From Archivesica marissinica (lineage: Eukaryota > Mollusca > Bivalvia > Venerida > Vesicomyidae): a stretch of DNA of 64,000 nucleotides. The stretch is taken from the NCBI GenBank assembly GCA_014843695.1, contig CM026390.1:17214942-17278941 (forward strand), read 5' to 3'. Shown here one piece after another: positions 56,711-64,000 of the stretch. Position 1 is the first letter of the stretch, and each line of letters starts with the position of its first letter. Below the pieces are notes generated by a model. It was not told the origin of the DNA. It did no database searches and saw nothing but the letters and a program-made list of their open reading frames with translations. A program made the translations under genes and the position numbers.

Positions 56711-57136
56711 ATTTAGTTTAAGCAAGATAGAACCAAACTGAATTACGACACAATTCCATGGTGACGTGACGACCATGCTCCGTTGTCTTCCTATCAAAAT
56801 GGAAAGGGCTACGAAATAAATTATAAACAATACCGGTGATAAATTGCTTGTTTACATTACACTCACATTTACCTTAGCACAAGCAAAACAGAAACACTGA
56901 TAACTACACGATATAAACCCTTCCCAGCGCAAACAAAAGTTAATGAATTTATTAATGGTACTCAAGAATAAATGTCCTTGTTTTAGAATATAGAATAAAT
57001 CTGGGTCATTAATCAAACATGATTTTCGCTGTAATGATATGAAAGGGAGATATCCATACATTTTAATGTCAGACCGACGCATGTGAGTGTCCCGTTTTGA
57101 TGCTAGTAAGTTTAATTAAACATGCTAAATGTTATA

Positions 57137-57780
57137 GAGTGGTGGAACCTATGCTCGGCGTATTCCTATGCTCGGTGTATTCCTATGCTCGGCGTATTTT
57201 CCATTTCCATCCGTATTTAAAATATTTATTTAGTTTTAGGCTAATTTCGCTGACAGGGCTGAAGCATGGTTCAATAGCATTCCGTTGAGTGTATCGGTAG
57301 GCTGATACAACTGTCACGTGACTGGCCCAGCAGACGAATATAAACAAGCACATCATTGGGAGAATATTTCCACCGAAACTGATACGGTGTATGAGCAACT
57401 CAGGTAGCTATCCGAATTTAAAAATTCTACACCTAATCAGAAAAATAGTTTCTATACCATTTCTGATTAAGACCAATAAGTGTTTTTATTCAATGATGTA
57501 CTATATCAAAATAAGACAAGCTATGGGGAATAAATAAAAAGTAACAAGTACGCCGTGCATAGATGCCCTTCAGTTCCTCATATAAACGGGTACCGACCGA
57601 CACCGTTACGATAGCTGTATTGAGCTGCAAGGTCACGTGATGAAGCTAAAACTGCCAACAAGAGTGTTTTGAAAGTTGTTTTCACGACTTAAAGAAAATA
57701 ATAATATACGACAAGTGCTATTAACATTTTATACTGGTCATTATATGTGGGATTTACGCCGAGCATAGGTTCCACCACTC
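57137..57780. mobile_element. Non-coding DNA transposon (MITE) with 26-bp perfect TIRs and TA flanks
   Basis: 57137-57162 and 57755-57780 are exact inverted repeats (GAGTGGTGGAACCTATGCTC...), with TA immediately outside both. The left TIR is followed by a partial tandem triplication of CCTATGCTCGGCGTATT. No ORF longer than 70 codons. Probably a Tc1/mariner-dependent element. Confidence 0.92.
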
Positions 57781-57782
57781 TA

Positions 57783-58450
57783 CACGCACATTCATTTCTT
57801 TCATACAAATAACGTAAATATGTTCAATTTTCAATCTTTGTCACGTAAATTACATTTGTTGTGGAAGTTACTTATATGTGTGGCGGTCCTGTCATGCAAA
57901 ATAGATAAATACATCAGTATAACATGGTTTTAATTTTTATCATTAAACAATGTTGGTCGCTAAGATCAGAATTTATGTTGATTTGGATATTTACTACTTT
58001 TGTATGTTACCACAGAGCTATAGTAACGTAAATTACACATATTTGGCAAATAAAGTTGCTTTATTCACTAGATGTGTCCATCCTGACGTTGCTATGACAC
58101 TTTAAGACTATAAGAAACAGAATGAAATCAACAAATTTTTCATAAAAGAAGATATAATGTAACAAATAAGACGTATAATATGAAAATGGCGGCCATTCGA
58201 CACGGCTGCCATTTTGTAAGATATTGAGTAGTTCTCTTTTGTTTGAATATTGTATATGTCCAAGGAGTATTCATGCCAATTTTCATGCTTTTCCCATTGT
58301 TTGCACAATTATTAACAGAATGCTATTAACTAAAGGCACATATAATGCCTCTAAAATCGTTCACAGCAAATGTGATACATTGTACCAACACAATGGAACA
58401 ACATACTCACACATGTAGTACAGTTTGCTTGTTCTTGGTGTTTTAAGGCC
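57783..58450. other. AT-rich, nothing recognised
   Basis: No repeat, ORF or RNA gene supported. Confidence 0.5.
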
Positions 58451-58454
58451 GCAT

Positions 58455-59107
58455 TATTAGCGGAGAAGATCCTCCATATTATTAGAGGAGAAGACCCTCC
58501 GTATTATTAGAGGAGAAGACCCTCCATATTATTAGTGGAGAAGACCCTCCATATTATTAGTGGAGAAGACCCTCCGTATTATTAGCGGAGAAGACCCTCC
58601 GTATTATTAGTGGAGAAGATCCTCCATATTATTAGAGGAGAAGACCCTCTGTATTATTAGAGGAGAAGACCCTCCATATTATTAGAGGAGAAGACCCTCT
58701 GTATTATTAGCGGAGAAGACCCTCAGTATTATTAGCGGAGAAGACCCTCCGCATATTAGCGGAGAAGACCCCCGATTATTAGCGAGAAGACCCTCCTTAT
58801 TAGCGAGAAGACCCCGTATTATTAGCGGAGAAGACCCTCAGTATTATTAGCGGAGAAGACCCTCCGTATTATTAGCGGAGAAGACCCTCCGCATTATTAG
58901 CGGAGAAGACCCTCCGTATTATTAGCGGAGAAGACCCTCCGTATTATTAGTGGAGAAGATCCTCCATATTATTAGCGGAGAAGATCCTCCATATTATTAG
59001 CGGAGAAGATCCTCCATATTATTAGTGGAGAAGACCCTCCGTATTATTAGCGGAGAAGACCCTCCGTATTATTAGTGGAGAAGACAACCTATTAGCAGAG
59101 AAGACCC
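58455..59107. repeat. 25-bp satellite, about 26 units
   Basis: Unit GTATTATTAGCGGAGAAGAC plus CCTCC. Variants AGAGG/AGTGG/AGCGG. Units at 58740-58815 carry several single-base losses. Confidence 0.95.
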
Positions 59108-59285
59108 TATGCCTTCCTAGCTGTATTTCAGGCATGTGCAGGCACCTGGGTAGAACCACCGATCTTCCACAAGCCAGCTGGATAGTATTGCATGAAATAA
59201 TTCGACAATCTCAGTCAGATTCGAACCTACAGAGGTGAGGGGCAAGTGATTTGAAGTCAACAACTGTAACCAACCGGCCACGACA
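59108..59285 (-). mobile_element. SINE-C copy
   Basis: Head (GATTCGAACCTACAGAGGTG) and body (CACAAGCCAGCTGGATAG) on the minus strand. Confidence 0.78.
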
Positions 59286-59379
59286 TATTTATAAACAATC
59301 CATTCCAGTGAATTTATGATCCCTGTGTTAAATAGACTAGTGTGTCATAAGCACATGTATGCGGGAATTCAACCTGGGA

Positions 59380-60316
59380 ACCAAAGGACCACAACTATAC
59401 CAGGGAACCAGGAGTTAGCACGACCAGCATCAGTACCTCTATAAGTAAACCGGGGGGAAACAAAGGACCACAACTATACCTGGGAACCAGGAGTTAGCAT
59501 GACCAGCATCAGTACCTCTATAAGTAAACTGGGGGGAAACAAAGGAACACAACTATACCTGGGAACCAGGAGTTAGCACGACCAGCATCAGTACCTCTAT
59601 AAGTAAACCGGGGGGAAACAAAGGACCACAACTATACCAGGGAACCAGTAGTTAGCATGACCAGCATCAGTACCTCTATAAGTAAACTGGGGGGAACAAA
59701 GTAACACAACTATACCTGAAACCATGATAGCAACGACCCATCATCATACCTCTATAAGTAAACCGGGGGGAACAAAGAACCAAACTATACCAGGAACCAT
59801 AGTTAGCAGACAGCATCAGTACCTCCTATAGTAAACTGGGGGAAACAAGGACCAAATATACCTGGAACCAGAGTTAACACGACCATCATCAGTACCCTCT
59901 ATAAGTAAACCCCGGGGGAAACAAGGACCACAACTATACCAGGGAACCAGTAGTTAGCAAGACCAGCATCAGTACCATCTATAAGTAAACTGGTGGGAAC
60001 AAAGGAACACAAACTATACCTGGGAACCGATAGCACGACCAGCATCAGTACCTCTATAAGTAACTTGGGGGAAACAAAGACCAAACAACTATACCTGGGA
60101 ACCAGGAGTTAGCATGAACCAGCATCATACCTCTATAAGTAAACGGGGGAAACAAAGGAACACAACTATACCTGGAAACCATGAGTTGCACGACCAGCAT
60201 CATAACCTCTATAAGTACAACCGGGGGGAAACAAGTACCACACTATACCAGGGAACCAGTAGTTCAATACAGCTCATTACCTCTAATAAGTAAACTGGGG
60301 AAACAAAGGAACACAA

Positions 60317-60361
<45 letters not shown>

Positions 60362-61680
60362 CCTGGGAACCAGAGTTAGCAATGACCCCATCAGTACTCT
60401 ATAATTAAACTGGGGGGAAACAAAGTAACACAACTATCCCGGGAACCAGTGAGTTAGCACGACCAGCATCATTACCTCTATAGTAAACGCCGGGGGAAAC
60501 AAAGGCCCACAACTATACCAGGGAACCAGTGTTTAGCACGACCAGCATCAGTACCTCTATAAGTAAACCGGGGGGAAACAAAGGACCACAACTATACCAG
60601 GGAACCAGTAGTTAGCATGACCAGCATCAGTACCTCTATAAGTAAACTGGGGGGAAACAAAGGAACACAACTATACCTGGGAACCAGGAGTTAGCATGAC
60701 CAGCATCAGTACCTCTATAAGTAAACTGGGGGGAAACAAAGGAACACAACTATACCTGGGAACCAGGAGTTAGCACGACCAGCATCAGTACCTCTATAAG
60801 TAAACCGGGGGGAAACAAAGGACCACAACTATACCAGGGAACCAGTAGTTAGCATGACCAGCATCAGTACCTCTATAAGTAAACTGGGGGGAAACAAAGG
60901 AACACAACTATACCTGGGAACCAGGAGTTAGCACGACCAGCATCAGTACCTCTATAAGTAAACCGGGGGGAAACAAAGGACCACAACTATACCAGGGAAC
61001 CAGTAGTTAGCATGACCAGCATCAGTACCTCTATAAGTAAACTGGGGGGAAACAAAGGAACACAACTATACCTGGGAACCAGGAGTTAGCACGACCAGCA
61101 TCAGTACCTCTATAAGTAAACCGGGGGGAAACAAAGGACCACAACTATACCAGGGAACCAGTAGTTAGCATGACCAGCATCAGTACCTCTATAAGTAAAC
61201 TGGGGGGAAACAAAGGAACACAACTATACCTGGGAACCAGGAGTTAGCACGACCAGCATCAGTACCTCTATAAGTAAACCGGGGGGAAACAATGACCACA
61301 ACTATGACTGGGAACCATGAGTTTAGCAGGACCAGCATCAGTACCTCTATAAGTTAAACGGGGGAAACACAGGACCCCAACTATAACTGGGACCAAGTTA
61401 CATGACCATCTCAGTACCTCTATAAGTAAACCGGGAGAAACAAAGGAGCCAACTAACATTGGACCGGAGGTTAGCATGACCAGCATCAGACCTCTATAAG
61501 GAACTGGGGGAAAACAAAGGACCACACTATACCAGGAACAGTAGGAGTTAGCATGACCAGCATCAGTACCTCTATAAGTAAACCGGGGGAAACAAAGGAC
61601 CACAACTATACCAGGGAACCAGTAGTTAGCATGACCAGCATCAGTACCTCTATAAGTAAACCGGGGGGAAACAAAGGACA
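59380..61680. repeat. 80-bp satellite, about 29 units, alternating two types; contains a poly-A run
   Basis: Unit AACTATACCTGGGAACCAGG followed by AGTTAGCACGACCAGCATCA, ending AAGGACCACA. Units alternate ACCGG/ACTGG and CAGGAG/CAGTAG forms, giving a 160-bp dimer in clean parts (60540-61270). Units at 59700-60520 and 61290-61550 are full of short indels. A run of 39-40 A occupies about 60318-60357. Confidence 0.95.
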
Positions 61681-61803
61681 AACACGAGACCTTGGCTTAA
61701 AGTCCCATCTGAAAGACTGTTAATTTTATTAGGGTTAGGCGTGGATCGAACCTGCGATCCCTGGGTTACCTGGTGTTACCACTAGACTACAAATCTGTCT
61801 GTA
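61681..61803 (-). mobile_element. SINE-A head and part of body
   Basis: Minus strand. Begins ACACGAGACCTTGG at the satellite edge and ends at the diverged head GACTACAAATCTGTCTGT. Confidence 0.82.
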
Positions 61804-61955
61804 TGGTTTCACAGTGTAGAGGCTTTGTTGCATTGGGTGTTTACTAGATGGCTCAACCACAACCAAAAGTGCCATTAACAGGTTCTGATATATTTATTTA
61901 ACAATGTTACAAACAAATCTACAATTATCACTACTCAAAGCCTGTTCACACATAA

Positions 61956-62170
61956 CCCATTCAACACCAAGTAACTGACATGGACTGGTACATGATGTTT
62001 TAGGACCAATAAATGAATAAGAAAATTACATTTGAACCAGTTCATTTATCAAAATGAGTAATTTTGTCTAAAAATAGTAATATTACTGACAAAAAGTGCA
62101 GATCCTGATCAGACGGATCTGGAACTACACTTTTTGTAAGCCTATTTAGAGGTCTGTAGTGTTGAAAGGG
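61956..62170 (-). mobile_element. piggyBac-like MITE, inverted copy
   Basis: 215 bp. Ends CCCATTCAACACC and GTGTTGAAAGGG, flanked ATAA and TTAA. Inverted relative to 20218-20452. Lies downstream of the terminal exon at 62441-62575. Confidence 0.75.
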
Positions 62171-62440
62171 TTAATTCTGTATCGCATGTTTTCCAAAATT
62201 AACACACTGACATACATGTCTATAATAGCTACCCCTAAGCAACAAATTAACAACCATAACTTGTCAGGCATAACGTTCATGTGAGGGTCAATTTACATAA
62301 ACTTTTTGTCTTATTACAATAAATGTTGCTGCGCGAATATATTTCTGATCAGACATTTTTGTTTTGTTATCACAACGTTTTGTTCCAATAATTGAACATA
62401 TATTTCTTGTCAGTTAGCAACACATATATTTCTTGTCAAG

Positions 62441-62575
62441 TTAAGACTTAATTGCTGCCATATTTTCCAAGTACTGCTCATACGTTATACTTGGTCCATG
62501 TTTGGCAGCGTCATAAAACTTTTGTTGGATAAATTTCTGCCCGGAATATCCGCATACTGCAACTTCTGGTTTATC
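62441..62575 (-). CDS. Terminal exon of an unrecognised gene
   Basis: A strong 3' splice site (TTTATTTTGTGTTTCAG, ending at 62576) opens a phase-0 reading of 44 codons and a TAA (complement of 62441-62443). The peptide begins DKPEVAVCGYSGQKFIQQKF, continues YDAAKHGPSITYEQYLENMA and ends AIKS. The composition is that of a soluble, globular C terminus, with no low complexity and no repeat origin. I do not recognise the family. Earlier exons must lie to the right, across the minisatellite and the gap. Confidence 0.6.
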   Translation of the reverse strand, partial: DKPEVAVCGYSGQKFIQQKFYDAAKHGPSITYEQYLENMAAIKS

Positions 62576-62673
62576 CTGAAACACAAAATAAAACAATCAT
62601 TATGTGGCATTATTCAACAATGTCTTATGTCCTGCATTGTATAGAGATTTATTTAAGAAACCCCTCATTTGTC

Positions 62674-62733
62674 GTTCTTATGCGTAGAAATATATCACTC
62701 AGGCCTTCGTGATATATTTCTACGCATAAGAAC
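62674..62733. repeat. Hairpin with 25-bp arms
   Basis: 62674-62698 and 62709-62733 are exact inverted copies (GTTCTTATGCGTAGAAATAT...) with a 10-base spacer. Directly upstream of the minisatellite at 62755. Confidence 0.92.
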
Positions 62734-62754
62734 TTCAAACTCGGGTTATTCTGC

Positions 62755-62959
62755 GAGGAGACCGGAGTACCTGGAGGAAACCCACCTATTACGGTATGTG
62801 GGAGGAAACTGGAGTACCTGGAGGAAACCCATCTATTATGTGGGAGGAAACAAGAGTACCTGGAGGAAACCCATCTATTATGTGGGAGGAAACAAGAGTA
62901 CCTGGAGGAAACCCATCTATTATGTGGGAGGAAACTGGAGTACCTGGAGGAAACCCATC
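62755..62959. repeat. 42-bp minisatellite related to the middle of SINE-D, running into the gap
   Basis: Unit TATGTGGGAGGAAACTGGAG plus TACCTGGAGGAAACCCATCT. The same words (GGAGGAAACCGGAGTACCCG) form the complement of the SINE-D middle. About 4.5 units before the Ns. Confidence 0.88.
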
Positions 62960-63959
62960 NNNNNNNNNNNNNNNNNNNNNNNNNNNNNNNNNNNNNNNNN
63001 NNNNNNNNNNNNNNNNNNNNNNNNNNNNNNNNNNNNNNNNNNNNNNNNNNNNNNNNNNNNNNNNNNNNNNNNNNNNNNNNNNNNNNNNNNNNNNNNNNNN
63101 NNNNNNNNNNNNNNNNNNNNNNNNNNNNNNNNNNNNNNNNNNNNNNNNNNNNNNNNNNNNNNNNNNNNNNNNNNNNNNNNNNNNNNNNNNNNNNNNNNNN
63201 NNNNNNNNNNNNNNNNNNNNNNNNNNNNNNNNNNNNNNNNNNNNNNNNNNNNNNNNNNNNNNNNNNNNNNNNNNNNNNNNNNNNNNNNNNNNNNNNNNNN
63301 NNNNNNNNNNNNNNNNNNNNNNNNNNNNNNNNNNNNNNNNNNNNNNNNNNNNNNNNNNNNNNNNNNNNNNNNNNNNNNNNNNNNNNNNNNNNNNNNNNNN
63401 NNNNNNNNNNNNNNNNNNNNNNNNNNNNNNNNNNNNNNNNNNNNNNNNNNNNNNNNNNNNNNNNNNNNNNNNNNNNNNNNNNNNNNNNNNNNNNNNNNNN
63501 NNNNNNNNNNNNNNNNNNNNNNNNNNNNNNNNNNNNNNNNNNNNNNNNNNNNNNNNNNNNNNNNNNNNNNNNNNNNNNNNNNNNNNNNNNNNNNNNNNNN
63601 NNNNNNNNNNNNNNNNNNNNNNNNNNNNNNNNNNNNNNNNNNNNNNNNNNNNNNNNNNNNNNNNNNNNNNNNNNNNNNNNNNNNNNNNNNNNNNNNNNNN
63701 NNNNNNNNNNNNNNNNNNNNNNNNNNNNNNNNNNNNNNNNNNNNNNNNNNNNNNNNNNNNNNNNNNNNNNNNNNNNNNNNNNNNNNNNNNNNNNNNNNNN
63801 NNNNNNNNNNNNNNNNNNNNNNNNNNNNNNNNNNNNNNNNNNNNNNNNNNNNNNNNNNNNNNNNNNNNNNNNNNNNNNNNNNNNNNNNNNNNNNNNNNNN
63901 NNNNNNNNNNNNNNNNNNNNNNNNNNNNNNNNNNNNNNNNNNNNNNNNNNNNNNNNNNN
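62960..63959. other. Assembly gap, exactly 1000 N
   Basis: Run of N with a round placeholder length. Left edge inside a tandem array, right edge in a SINE-D tail. Confidence 0.99.
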
Positions 63960-64000
63960 ATTAATATAAGTTGTTAACAATTGCTGTAAAATAAATAGTT
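63960..64000 (+). mobile_element. SINE-D tail, cut by gap and window edge
   Basis: ATTAATATAAGTTGTTAACA followed by ATTGCTGTAAAATAAATAG, same as the tail at 54893-54925. Confidence 0.85.

Noticed and set aside
60318..60357. Poly-A run as the end of a processed retrocopy
   Set aside because: It interrupts a satellite unit in an indel-rich block with no cDNA-like sequence upstream and no target duplication; an assembly artefact is likelier.
19769..61803. Two dozen tRNA-like heads as functional tRNA genes
   Set aside because: Each is followed by the same SINE body and tail or is a truncated fragment, and several have target duplications at SINE ends.

Overview
The window is eukaryotic: it has canonical GT/AG introns, tRNA-headed SINEs, several LINEs, a Tc1-like DNA transposon, MITEs and long tandem-repeat arrays. 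Protein-level resemblances suggest a lophotrochozoan animal, most likely a mollusc, but that is inference and no species can be named from the sequence. By eye roughly a quarter to a third is tandem satellite and much of the rest is transposon-derived. A 1000-N gap (62960-63959) sits at the right end.

Three host genes, all on the minus strand, can be supported. (1) The first two exons of a CYP2-like cytochrome P450 (6143-5801 and 4500-4272). The rest of the gene lies beyond the left edge, past a LINE inserted in its next intron. (2) A complete five-exon SDR9C-type short-chain dehydrogenase spread over 24 kb (49820 to 25891). I assembled it from splice junctions. Its exons total 1068 nt, with every phase compatible and every motif present (TGxxxGxG, NNAG, Ser, YxxxK). 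(3) An unrecognised terminal exon of 44 codons (62575-62441).

Layout: 1-3779 LINE with EEP, RT and RNase H, minus strand; 3780-6300 P450 exons, a decayed duplicate exon, tandem repeats and SINEs; 6305-7838 Tc1-like transposon with intact transposase; 9140-19740 a hAT/ZMYM1-like relic apparently split by two nested LINEs (about 10.17-13.15 kb, and an L1/Tx1-type element at 15.3-19.3 kb); 20.2-20.65 kb a piggyBac-like MITE with its end amplified in tandem; 21.9-25.7 kb a 19-bp satellite; 25.9-49.8 kb the SDR gene, whose introns hold six large arrays (26, 30, 29, 43, 81/87 and 29 bp units), nested MITEs and SINEs; 50-57 kb SINEs, including a patch copied between two SINE loci; 57.1-57.8 kb a TA-flanked MITE; 58.4-61.7 kb 25-bp and 80-bp satellites; then the terminal exon, a 42-bp minisatellite and the gap.

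The most unusual points are these. Intron 3 of the SDR gene is almost entirely two satellites. One starts at the exon 4 splice acceptor, and its units look like copies of that acceptor with the AG changed. Five SINE groups reuse only two well-defined 3' tails, and one copy has a swapped tRNA head. A 468-bp internally deleted LINE derivative has a perfect target-site duplication. A sharp identity switch marks a conversion-like patch between two SINEs. No coherent new gene system was found; the novelty lies in repeat and intron architecture.
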